DNA from: Lachnospiraceae bacterium UBA3641
GTDB taxonomy: Bacteria > Bacillota > Clostridia > Lachnospirales > Lachnospiraceae
DNA length: 26,993 nucleotides
NCBI GenBank assembly: GCA_002373875.1
Contig: DFKQ01000048.1
Coordinates: 1-26,993 of the forward strand
Reading direction: 5' to 3'
Within the stretch, counting starts at the first letter, position 1. Each line of letters starts with the position of its first letter. The position numbers were made by a program, and so were the translations under genes. Below, one piece after another: positions 14,116-23,006 of the stretch. The notes below the pieces were generated by a model, which was given only the letters and a program-made list of their open reading frames with translations, searched no databases and was not told the DNA's origin.

Positions 14116-17100
14116 TTATAATGGCATGTTTTTAAGCATCTCTTCCAATCCGTCCCAGTCAAAAGCCTTAAGAAGCTTCTCTATCTCCTTAAACCTGCCG
14201 GCATCCTCATCAGGAAGCTTATAGCCCTTGACCTGTTCCACTATCATCTCAACAGAATCATAATCCATCTGGGGAACAACCTCCTTAAGGGCCGAATAGG
14301 CATCCATAAGCTCATCTTCGGGGATCATCTCCTTAGTATCTTCATCCTCATGCTTTTCAAGCCTCTTAAGCTTCTCCCTGAATTCACCGTAGATCACTAA
14401 AAGCCTCGGGGCATTCTCGTTTAAGAAATCCCTGTCATTCTTATTGCCGGCGTCCTCAAGCTTCTGGGCAAGTTCTGACAGGTCTGTCGCGCCCACTATC
14501 CTTGCGGAGGTTTTAAGGGAATGTACCTTTACCGTAAAGAGCCTTATGTCATCTCCTTCAAATGCATCCTCCAAAACCTTGGAATTCTCGTTGATCGTAT
14601 CATAGAACATGTTTATCGCATGGATGAAGCCTCCTACACCGCCCGCATTCTTCATACCTTCGTCAACAGACAGGCCTTCCACCTCATGAACCCACTCCAT
14701 TTCGGGCGGAAGCTCCTTTATCTCCTCTACGGCATCTTCTATTGTCGCCTTCTTCATTATCTCCTCGGGAAGATGCATCATTATGGCCTTCTCAAGGGCA
14801 GCGGAATCAATGGGCTTTGAGAGATATCCGGTAAACCCTTTGGACTTGTAGAAGTCCTCACCCACTGATGTATTGGCGGTAAGGGCATACACGGGAAGGT
14901 CAGGGAAGTCCTTCCTTATCCTCTCAAGGGTCTCGATCCCGTCCATTCCCGGCATCATATGGTCAAGAAGAACTATATTGAAGGTGGAATACTTAAGCTT
15001 GTCAAGACATTCCTCACCCGACTCGGCCGTGGTAACGAACATCCTTGTAGCCTTAAGGAGACCCTTTATCACGCTTAAGTTCATGGGATTGTCGTCTACA
15101 ACAAGTATATCGGCATCCGGAGCCACAAATTTCGGAACATAGGGACCCTTGGATGCACTGTCATCATGCTCGACAAACACTCCTATGGGCGTCCGGTCGA
15201 TCACCTTCTGGGATATCCTAAGGATAAATTCCGAGCCCTCCCCGTAAGTACTTTCGCAGGTGAGTTCTCCTCCCATAAGCTCTGCGAACCTTCTGGATAT
15301 ATCAAGTCCCAGTCCCGTTCCCTGGATACCCGTATTCTTCTCCTCATCCAGGCGTTCGTAAGCAGTGAAGAGTCTTTCCATGTCCTCTTCCTTAATGCCC
15401 ATTCCGGTATCCTTAACGCTGAAGGCAAGGTCTATCCTGTCATCCTCTCTGGATTCTACGGACACATCAAGGACAAAGCCGCCCGTACTCGTGTACTTGA
15501 CCGCATTGGTCAACAGATTCAATACTATCTGTTTTATCTTGCCCGAATCACCGAAAAGGCGCCCCGGCAGGACCTCATCAACACATACATCGAAGGTAAG
15601 GTCCTTCTCCTCACTCCTCACCCTGATCATACTGACTATGGATCTTAGCAGATCAACAGTATCGTATTCGATATTTACAAGGTTCATCTTACCGGACTCT
15701 ATCTTGCTCATATCAAGCAGGTCATTTATAAGTCCGAGAAGTGACTCCGATGCGTTTCTTATATCCAGGGCGTAATTAATCATGGACATAAAGTAGCCCT
15801 GGGGAACACCCGTCGCATCCTCTCTTAATATCATTTCATCCATACCCATTATGGTATTTATGGGTGTGCGGATCTCATGGGACATGTTCGCAAGGAAGCG
15901 TGATTTTGCACTGTTGGCCCTCTCGGCTTCATCCTTAGCCTGCCTGATCTGCTCATACTGCTGCCTGATGACGGTCCCTGCCATAACACGCCACACTATA
16001 AGGCCCGCGGTTCCGGCAACGAGTACGGCCATAAGTATCCTGAAGATGAGAAGCTCCGAAAGCCTGGGCTTCTTCTCTATGGGAATGATCATATCCCTAA
16101 GCACTTCTCCGGTCGCTTCGGTGAGTATCCTGATATGGAGCTTGTAATCACCGTATTTAAGATTTGTAAATTCAAGAGGAGTAAGAGCGCTTCTTGGGGC
16201 AGTTATGCCCTCATCATCCGCTCCCTCCAAAAACACATTGACTGTCGGGTTGGTCATCGTATAGTCAAGGACCGCCGGTGTTATCTGTATACGTCCGTTC
16301 CCTGCGGGAAGGATATAGGAACCGTCCTCACAAGGCAGGAGCTTCTCGTTGTTCCAGGTTACCGACCGTATCCCTGTTTTTATTTCAGTGTCACCCTTAA
16401 AGTAGTTGTCAATGTTTACAACACTGACGCCTGTTCGTCCCGAAATATAGAGGTTTCCTTCATCATCCATGGCCGAATGGGAATTGGATGTGGGTGTACA
16501 GGTCATTCCGTTTGCCGTCGTATAGAGGCTGTAGTCCGTAACCTTATCGGCAAGCATGTCATCCCTGTTGACGTGATAGAGCCCGTAGGAGGACAATACC
16601 CATATGCCCCCGTTATCATCAAAATACAGGTCATAATTATTATTATACGGAAATGATGACACATTCGTGATTATCCCGTTGCGCATGAATTCGATCGAGT
16701 TGGAGGTGACTATCCAGAAGACATCCGAATCCGGATCCTTCTTGATCCTCATGACCACATCACTTGTAAGCCCCTCATCACGGCCGATAGTCCTTATCCT
16801 GCTTCCTTCGACCACATATATACCGTCTCCGTCGGTTCCTGCGTATATCTCACCGTCCGCCCCTTGTGCAAGAGTAAGGACGGTGGTGTTTTTGAACCCG
16901 TCCGCCTTATCGTAGGTCTTTATGACCTTCCTGTCCATTATCACGGCCATGCCGCCGTTGGTCCCTGCAAGGATCGAACCGTCCCTTGCCTGTATGGTAC
17001 AGCGGACTTCATTTGAGGGCATGCCCGTGTCCACGGTATAGCCCGTAATGCTTCCGTTTGCTTCAAGACATACCAGTCCCAGATCGTAGGTGAAGGTGGA

Positions 17101-18345
17101 TATCCAGAGGTTGCCCTTTGAGTCGGGCCGTATGTCCCTTATCCTGGTTTCCTTAAGATAAGCCGTAAGATCATCTTCCGTTACCGCGCCGTCCTTTATT
17201 ATCTTAAGGCCCTTATCCGTTCCTATATACAGGCTGTCGTTAAACAGGCACGTCGCATTTACAACCTCATCCTTAAGGCCCAGCCTGCCCGTAAGATCAC
17301 TGAAATTATTGGTGACTATCTTCATTATGCCCTGTGTCGCCGAGGCCACCCACAGGTTACCCTGATAATCGGATGTATGCATCTCGATAGCCGAATCCAT
17401 GGGCAGATCATTTATCTGTACGTATTTATCATCCGGGTCAAGATATCCCAGCTGTGTTGTCGAAGAAACCCATATCCTGCCGCAGTCATAGCTTAACCAG
17501 TGAACATTCTCACAGGGACTTACACTTATCTTCTTAAGCTGACTTACGGGCATACCGAAAGTACCGTAATATATCACATCCTTCTCTGTACCGAAATACA
17601 GCCTGCCCGGTTCAAAGGGATCCGCAAGCATGGCCGTTACCGTTTCAATGCCCAGATCTTCGCTTGTGTAAAACTGCAGGACCTTATCCCTGTCAACGGC
17701 AAAGACATGACCGTTCTTCGTATGTCCGTATACCCTGCCTTCACTATCGGAAACAAGCCTTAATACCCTCTCGTTATTTACCCGCTCATCATCTATAACA
17801 TGAAGGTTCATCAAGGCATCCACATAACTTACACCGGCCGTGGATCCGATATATACATTGCCGATGCGGTCTTCGGCAAATGTCCGGATGGAAGAAGACG
17901 TAAGGCCGTCCTTGTAAGTGAAATGATGGGTTTCATTGCCGTCGATCACAACCACTCCGTTATCGTTGGTAGCAACCCATATCCTGTGTTTACTGTCCTC
18001 AAAGAGACCCCTGCCGCTTGTAAGACCCCCCTTGGTATCAAGCCTCTCAAAGGTTAAGCCATCGTACTTTATTATCCCGGCGTAACCGCCTATCCACACA
18101 TATCCGTCGCTTGCTCCCAGTATATAATTGGCATCGGATGTGGGAAGGCCGCTTGTCGCGTCATAAATCCTTGCGGAATAACCGGCCCTGTCTATCTGAC
18201 CTGACAGAGCATATCCGCCGCCGTTCCCGGCTCTCCCGGCTCCCTTCTCTATCTCAGAGGCACTTATATTATCCGTAAATGATCCTGCTGTTATGAAAAG
18301 CATTACGGCCATCACGACCGCAGCCCTATATATGACCTTCCTCAT
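14116..18345 (-). CDS. Beta-propeller hybrid sensor histidine kinase with receiver and HPt domains
   Basis: 1409 residues. A signal peptide (RKVIYRAAVVMAVMLFITAG) leads into a long extracellular sensor of two-component-regulator propeller repeats (about 40-660; recurring DSKGNLWIST and DRIGNVYIGS units), a Y_Y_Y-type domain (about 690-750), and one membrane helix (about 765-785). Inside follow a HisKA domain with H823 in SHEIRTP; a HATPase with the N-box NLLTNAVKY, DTGMGI and GTGLGL; a receiver with D1128 in LLDHMMPGMDG and K in LSKPID; and a C-terminal HPt domain with H1275 in VKVHSLKTSARI. This is a complete His-Asp-His relay needing a further Asp, which the next gene can supply. The ligand is unknown; similar architectures often sense glycans in Bacteroides. 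I chose the ATG at 18345, with GGGGA upstream, over the one at 18369, which overlaps the previous gene and lacks spacing. Confidence 0.95.
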   Translation of the reverse strand: MRKVIYRAAVVMAVMLFITAGSFTDNISASEIEKGAGRAGNGGGYALSGQIDRAGYSARIYDATSGLPTSDANYILGASDGYVWIGGYAGIIKYDGLTFERLDTKGGLTSGRGLFEDSKHRIWVATNDNGVVVIDGNETHHFTYKDGLTSSSIRTFAEDRIGNVYIGSTAGVSYVDALMNLHVIDDERVNNERVLRLVSDSEGRVYGHTKNGHVFAVDRDKVLQFYTSEDLGIETVTAMLADPFEPGRLYFGTEKDVIYYGTFGMPVSQLKKISVSPCENVHWLSYDCGRIWVSSTTQLGYLDPDDKYVQINDLPMDSAIEMHTSDYQGNLWVASATQGIMKIVTNNFSDLTGRLGLKDEVVNATCLFNDSLYIGTDKGLKIIKDGAVTEDDLTAYLKETRIRDIRPDSKGNLWISTFTYDLGLVCLEANGSITGYTVDTGMPSNEVRCTIQARDGSILAGTNGGMAVIMDRKVIKTYDKADGFKNTTVLTLAQGADGEIYAGTDGDGIYVVEGSRIRTIGRDEGLTSDVVMRIKKDPDSDVFWIVTSNSIEFMRNGIITNVSSFPYNNNYDLYFDDNGGIWVLSSYGLYHVNRDDMLADKVTDYSLYTTANGMTCTPTSNSHSAMDDEGNLYISGRTGVSVVNIDNYFKGDTEIKTGIRSVTWNNEKLLPCEDGSYILPAGNGRIQITPAVLDYTMTNPTVNVFLEGADDEGITAPRSALTPLEFTNLKYGDYKLHIRILTEATGEVLRDMIIPIEKKPRLSELLIFRILMAVLVAGTAGLIVWRVMAGTVIRQQYEQIRQAKDEAERANSAKSRFLANMSHEIRTPINTIMGMDEMILREDATGVPQGYFMSMINYALDIRNASESLLGLINDLLDMSKIESGKMNLVNIEYDTVDLLRSIVSMIRVRSEEKDLTFDVCVDEVLPGRLFGDSGKIKQIVLNLLTNAVKYTSTGGFVLDVSVESREDDRIDLAFSVKDTGMGIKEEDMERLFTAYERLDEEKNTGIQGTGLGLDISRRFAELMGGELTCESTYGEGSEFILRISQKVIDRTPIGVFVEHDDSASKGPYVPKFVAPDADILVVDDNPMNLSVIKGLLKATRMFVTTAESGEECLDKLKYSTFNIVLLDHMMPGMDGIETLERIRKDFPDLPVYALTANTSVGEDFYKSKGFTGYLSKPIDSAALEKAIMMHLPEEIMKKATIEDAVEEIKELPPEMEWVHEVEGLSVDEGMKNAGGVGGFIHAINMFYDTINENSKVLEDAFEGDDIRLFTVKVHSLKTSARIVGATDLSELAQKLEDAGNKNDRDFLNENAPRLLVIYGEFREKLKRLEKHEDEDTKEMIPEDELMDAYSALKEVVPQMDYDSVEMIVEQVKGYKLPDEDAGRFKEIEKLLKAFDWDGLEEMLKNMPL

Positions 18346-18361
18346 AGACAGGTATTCCCCT

Positions 18362-20491
18362 TTACACATCCTGATTATTGTATTTCTTAAGAATTACCTT
18401 GACCTCGGTTAAGTTCTCCATAAATACCTCAACGCACTTGGGATCGAACTGGCTGCCGGCACCCTCCTTGATTATCGACAGGGCCTTGTCAAGTGGAAAT
18501 GCCGGCTTGTAAACACGGGGGGAAGTCAGTGCATCAAACACATCCGCCACTGCCATGATACGGGCAGACAGCGGTATCACTTCCCCGTGAAGGTTCTCGG
18601 GGTAGCCCTTACCGTCCCAGCGTTCATGATGATAGCCTGCCATATTTCTTGCTTCCTTAAGGTAGCTCTCTCCATGTACGGTACTTATTGCCTTCTCTAT
18701 TATCTTACGGCCCGCCGATGCGTGAGTCTTCATGATCGCGAACTCTTCATCCGTAAGCTTGCCCGGCTTGTTGAGAACATTGTCCGGGATGTTTATCTTA
18801 CCCACATCATGAAGGGGAGCGCTCCTGACGCAGTCCGCTATATACTTATCCGTTATCTTCTCTGCATAGTATCCCTTCTTTTTAAGTCCCTCGGCGATTA
18901 TCTTAACGTAAGCCGCCGTCTTCTGGACATGGGCTCCGGTGTCGGAATCACGGCTCTCAACCATATCCGCCATGGTTATTATAAGACCATCCTGCATCTT
19001 GGAAGTCGAATCCGTATAGTGCCTTATTTCCCTCACCTGTTCGGCCTGCTGCAGGGTCATCTTGCATATTGCCTGGTAGAGACGCTCTATCTCATCCCCC
19101 GTCTGTATGCCGAGCGCACGGATCTTTCGTACATTATCGTCAAGCACTTCCTGATCGTCGCCCGATTTTGCGAACCTGTCAACGCATGATGTGATGGACC
19201 CTATCGGGAATGCCGTATATACACCGGTTATCCATATGCCGAAGGCGATGACAAATACGAAAAAGCCCGCCATGATGAATACAACCTTAACAATAAAAGA
19301 ATTGATATAGGCCGCCGTATATTCAAGGGACACATCGGCACCTGCGTAGGCTACCGTCTCACCCCTGTCATTTCTTACAGGTTCATAAACCGTCAGCACC
19401 CAGCCTGAGAGGTCATCCGATTCGATCGGTTCTATTGCGCGGCCCGCAAGCAGGTCATCAAGATATGGCAGGAAGGCTTCCTCAAGCTCTGCCTTTTCCC
19501 CGGGCAGATAGGCCTCTGCATCTTCCGAGTCAAGATCAAATACGAAGTAACAGCCGTCCCTCTCAACCTTTAATATATAGAGGTATTTAACACCCAGTGC
19601 CGACTCCCTTATATGCTCCAGTGTCTGCCTGGTCTCCGTATAACCGGGGGACTGGAACCCGTTCCTTAAATACTCATCTATCCTGTTGCCGTTCACGACC
19701 TGTGCCGCGAACCTGACCGCGCTCTGCGCAACCTGCCTGCGCTCTTCCTTAACGTAATTAAAATACAATTGCACGCATATGGTGCCCATGATGATCACTA
19801 ACGACACCGATATCCCCACCAGGACAAGAGACATTCTGGTCCGCACCGATGTATGGGCTTCCCCGCCCCTCTTTTTTATGAGCTTTAAATCATCATCGGA
19901 AAGGAGCTTCTGCTTAAGGCCCAGGTTCTTTATCCTGTTTTTTGTGGTTTCCGGAAGAATGCTTATGATAAGAAGAGCCGCCCCGGTGCTCAATGCCTTA
20001 TCAAATATGTTTAGGATAATGCTTAAGATAGTATATGTGATGTGCCCGGATAGGAGGGTAAATGTTTCCACAATATCAGCCATGGCCTTATTCTGCATGT
20101 GGTCAATGACGTTGAGCTGGATAAAGGCACTGACGCCGCCGCTTACAAGGCCCGTGACCAGGATAAAGCCCGCCACCGTCAGCTTCTTCCTGAATGATGA
20201 CCTGCCGGTGATAAATACCGTATAGCATGCAATAAAGACATTTATTATGGAAAAAAAGATGGCCTCCGGATTAAAGACCGAGCATAAAAGATTCGTGGCA
20301 ACCGCGGTTACTATGCCGGGAAAGAGCCCCCCGAGGGCAGCGATAAAGACAGTTCCTATGGTGTCAAGATATATGGGCAGGCCCAAGAGATGGGCGATAT
20401 AGGCCATAAGTACATTTATGACGATTCCAAAGCTTATAAGCACTTCGCCACGAACTCCGTCTTTGTAAAGCCTCCGCAGGTAAGCCTTCAT
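18362..20491 (-). CDS. ECF-like membrane sensor with HD-GYP phosphodiesterase domain
   Basis: 709 residues. The first 200 or so form about six membrane helices; LGLPIYLDTIGTVFIAALGG then LFPGIVTAVATNLL resembles the S component of ECF vitamin transporters used as a membrane sensor module. A second helix (about 220-245) leads to an extracytoplasmic Cache-like domain (about 245-395), another helix (about 400-425) and a HAMP-like linker. The C-terminal HD-GYP domain is complete: H561-D562 in HDVGKINIPDNVL, His in MKTHASAG, and HHERWDGKGYP at 621-631, so cyclic-di-GMP hydrolysis is likely. The start has GGGGAGGGAG upstream and a promoter at 20523-20551. It is the first gene of the operon, 16 bases before the hybrid kinase. 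An inverted pair of hairpin repeats ends right at its -35 box. Confidence 0.93.
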   Translation of the reverse strand: MKAYLRRLYKDGVRGEVLISFGIVINVLMAYIAHLLGLPIYLDTIGTVFIAALGGLFPGIVTAVATNLLCSVFNPEAIFFSIINVFIACYTVFITGRSSFRKKLTVAGFILVTGLVSGGVSAFIQLNVIDHMQNKAMADIVETFTLLSGHITYTILSIILNIFDKALSTGAALLIISILPETTKNRIKNLGLKQKLLSDDDLKLIKKRGGEAHTSVRTRMSLVLVGISVSLVIIMGTICVQLYFNYVKEERRQVAQSAVRFAAQVVNGNRIDEYLRNGFQSPGYTETRQTLEHIRESALGVKYLYILKVERDGCYFVFDLDSEDAEAYLPGEKAELEEAFLPYLDDLLAGRAIEPIESDDLSGWVLTVYEPVRNDRGETVAYAGADVSLEYTAAYINSFIVKVVFIMAGFFVFVIAFGIWITGVYTAFPIGSITSCVDRFAKSGDDQEVLDDNVRKIRALGIQTGDEIERLYQAICKMTLQQAEQVREIRHYTDSTSKMQDGLIITMADMVESRDSDTGAHVQKTAAYVKIIAEGLKKKGYYAEKITDKYIADCVRSAPLHDVGKINIPDNVLNKPGKLTDEEFAIMKTHASAGRKIIEKAISTVHGESYLKEARNMAGYHHERWDGKGYPENLHGEVIPLSARIMAVADVFDALTSPRVYKPAFPLDKALSIIKEGAGSQFDPKCVEVFMENLTEVKVILKKYNNQDV

Positions 20492-20522
20492 TTCTCCCTC
20501 CCCAAGAAAACCGATATGTCAT

Positions 20523-20551
20523 ATTATACCCCATTTATGTGCACATTTCCA
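20523..20551 (-). promoter_or_regulatory. Promoter of the signalling operon
   Basis: TGGAAA (20546-20551) and TATAAT (20523-20528) with a 17-base spacer on the - strand, about 32 bases before the start at 20491. The -10 is perfect; the -35 is weak, suggesting an activator or low basal use. The repeat pair at 20552-20646 directly abuts the -35. Confidence 0.6.
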
Positions 20552-20646
20552 GTGAAACAAGGGGACGGTTCCTCGGTTCATTTCATAAAGCAAAGCGAAA
20601 CCGGTAATAGAGAGAAATGAACCGAGGAACCGTCCCCCTGTTTCAC
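20552..20646 (-). repeat. Inverted pair of GGGACGGTTC-core repeats (copies 7 and 8), long hairpin
   Basis: Arms of 33 bases at 20552-20584 and 20614-20646 are inverted with one difference, which is a G-U pair in the - strand RNA and an A-C mismatch in the + strand RNA. The loop has 29 bases. Each arm holds one complete core repeat. It lies between the permease gene and the signalling operon promoter and would fold in any read-through transcript. Confidence 0.85.
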
Positions 20647-20666
20647 ATTGGTTCAGAGCCAATGTG
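20644..20666 (-). repeat. Hairpin directly after the permease stop codon
   Basis: CACATTGG, a seven-base loop, CCAATGTG, starting one base after the TGA of the permease gene. With the inverted repeat pair beyond it, this makes a strongly structured 3' end. There is no U-run, so it is not a standard terminator. Confidence 0.5.
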
Positions 20667-22982
20667 TCACTCTACTCCCTTGAGGGCATCCACCATGTCG
20701 ATGGTCTTGACCTTCCCCGAGAACATGAAGTTAACTGATATTGATACAAGAAAGGTACCGCATATTGATATGATATATGTCGGCAGGCTTATTATGGGAT
20801 ACATATCCAGCGTTTCGGATACGGTGGTACATATCACATACAGCATTCCCCAGCCTGCATATAGGCCGAAGCCGATGCCTGCGACGGTAAGCCATATATT
20901 CTGTTTTTGGAGTATGTTCCTGATCCTTGCGGATTTAAAGCCCAGAACCTTGAGGGTCGCAACCTCCCTTGTCTTCTCAACGAAGGACAGCACACCCAGA
21001 TTGTACAGGACGACAACTCCAAGAAGAACTGCAGCAATTACCATTATGTAAACCATCGCATTGAGCATCTCAAGGCTTTCCGCAAAGGATCTTTTCATAT
21101 CCGCCACGTTAAGCACAGTCGATACCTCATCCTCGTCAGACAGGTCCGCCGGAAGACTTTTATTGGTAAGAACAGCCGTCGGACTGAAGGAATACTCCAT
21201 ACCTTCAAAGACCTCCCTGTACAAGGTTATCCCCTGGACAGACGGATCCCTGTATATCTGCATGATCCTCGAGTACTGCCATTCATCATCCCCAACAAGA
21301 TGCCACCTTACAAAATCACCCTCCTTAACCTTAAGAAGACCCGCCATCTTACCTGTCATGGCGATCCCCGACCTGTTTAACTTAACGGGCCTTAAGTTCT
21401 TATCCTGAATATGCACATAATTTCCCTTATCGATTATTGTGGCCGATCCGCTCTTTTTGACACTTCCCGACACAAACTCGACACTTAACTCCTCTATCAT
21501 CTGTCCCTTATAACGGGAGGCAAGATCATAGGCATAGCCGTAATCGGCATCCTTACTCAGCAATACCTTGTTATCTGCAGTCATAAGCTCCCCGTACATC
21601 TTATCCATAAGTCCGTTAATTGAATCGAAGCAGCCAAAGCCGCAGATGAGGAGCATTGAACAGCCCACGACACCCATGATGCCCATAAGGGATCTGAGTT
21701 TATTCCTGAAGATATCCCTTATATTCCACTGGGTGGAAAAATCAAGCTTAAGCCACAGCCTGCTTTTCTCAAGAGCCGAATGCCTTACCTTCTTTGGTGC
21801 GGGCGGTTTAAGAGTCACTGCCGGCGGATCCTTAAGCTCCTTGCGGCATGATAAGAAGCTTACCAAAGTCGATATCAATATGGCTGTTATGATGGCCTCG
21901 ATATCCAGTGCCGTTACCCGGCCCTTAAGGTCCGGAACAAGATAGCTGCCTACAAACATCCCCAGTATCCACGGCGGAAGAGTAAGATAGCCGAGCCATG
22001 CACCCAGGATGCAGCCAAGAGTGCTTATAACGAAGCCGTAGGAAACATAATGAAAGGTGATCTCAGTCTTTGAAAATCCAAGAGCCTTGAGGGTTCCTAT
22101 CTGGGTACGCTGGCTCCTGGTCACTCTGGCCATGGTGGTGACTATGCCAAGAAGGGCTATCGCCAGAAAAACCGCAGCAAACATGAGTCCCATCGCCTTA
22201 TGCTGCCTGGTCTCGGCGTCATAGGTGGAAAAGCTTAAGTTCTGATCCCTGTCTGTAACAGCTATATCATCCCTGTCGAAGGCCTTCTCAAGCTTCTCCT
22301 TAATGGTGTTCACAGTCTCATCATCACTCATGTCCTCCCTTACATCCACGATCAGCTGATTGTAGACGATCCTTGAAGGATCGGGATACATCGACGGTGG
22401 AAGAAAAACAAGTCCGCATTTTTGGTAATTGGGATACATCACATCGGATTCGGAAACGTAATAAACATAGTCGGGCGCATCAACTATTCCCTTTACAACA
22501 GCATTAATGGTCATGCTGTCAAGCTTGACCTTTATATTGTCCCCAAGCCTTATCCCGTTGGTACGGGCGAACCATTCCTGAACCCATGCTCCTTCACCCT
22601 CACCGTCAAAGGGCTCTCCTTCATAGACCATGAGGGAATTGATATCATCGGATTCCATGAAATTGATATACATATAGGCCGTAAAGGCATCCTCGCCCTC
22701 CCCCATGTCCATGGTTCCCGTAAGGGCAAGCCTCTTCTCAACATCCTTCACACCGGTTACATGCCCTGCGGTACGTATATCATCATCGGTAAATCCCGCT
22801 CCCTGTATCCAGATATCACACAGATTATATTCTTCATAATAGGCTTCGACCGCAGCTGCTGCTCCCGAGCTCTCGGCATCCAGACCGACAAAAACAAGCA
22901 TACCCAGAAGGGACATCAAAAAAATGGATATGAACTGGGTCTTGTTCTTAAGAAGGTCCCGCCACATTTTTCTTAATAGCAT
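20667..22982 (-). CDS. ABC transporter permease, FtsX/MacB type with two FtsX domains
   Basis: 771 residues. Membrane component of an export-type ABC system. An N-terminal helix (about 17-37, FISIFLMSLLGMLVFVGLDA) is followed by a large extracellular domain (about 40-250) and a first FtsX block of three helices (about 265-385) containing GTLKALGFSKTEI. A second N-terminal-like helix follows near 425-445 (LRSLMGIMGVVGCSMLLICG), a second extracellular domain, and a final FtsX block (about 640-760) with TLKVLGFKSARI. The two GFxxxxI coupling segments that contact the ATPase are both present. The start at 22982 has GGGGA about 11 bases upstream. It lies 24 bases after the ATPase gene. The substrate is unknown; antimicrobial peptide or lipoprotein export is typical of such systems (inference). 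Confidence 0.93.
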   Translation of the reverse strand: MLLRKMWRDLLKNKTQFISIFLMSLLGMLVFVGLDAESSGAAAAVEAYYEEYNLCDIWIQGAGFTDDDIRTAGHVTGVKDVEKRLALTGTMDMGEGEDAFTAYMYINFMESDDINSLMVYEGEPFDGEGEGAWVQEWFARTNGIRLGDNIKVKLDSMTINAVVKGIVDAPDYVYYVSESDVMYPNYQKCGLVFLPPSMYPDPSRIVYNQLIVDVREDMSDDETVNTIKEKLEKAFDRDDIAVTDRDQNLSFSTYDAETRQHKAMGLMFAAVFLAIALLGIVTTMARVTRSQRTQIGTLKALGFSKTEITFHYVSYGFVISTLGCILGAWLGYLTLPPWILGMFVGSYLVPDLKGRVTALDIEAIITAILISTLVSFLSCRKELKDPPAVTLKPPAPKKVRHSALEKSRLWLKLDFSTQWNIRDIFRNKLRSLMGIMGVVGCSMLLICGFGCFDSINGLMDKMYGELMTADNKVLLSKDADYGYAYDLASRYKGQMIEELSVEFVSGSVKKSGSATIIDKGNYVHIQDKNLRPVKLNRSGIAMTGKMAGLLKVKEGDFVRWHLVGDDEWQYSRIMQIYRDPSVQGITLYREVFEGMEYSFSPTAVLTNKSLPADLSDEDEVSTVLNVADMKRSFAESLEMLNAMVYIMVIAAVLLGVVVLYNLGVLSFVEKTREVATLKVLGFKSARIRNILQKQNIWLTVAGIGFGLYAGWGMLYVICTTVSETLDMYPIISLPTYIISICGTFLVSISVNFMFSGKVKTIDMVDALKGVE

Positions 22983-23006
22983 CTTCGATGGTTCCCCTTA
23001 TGATAA

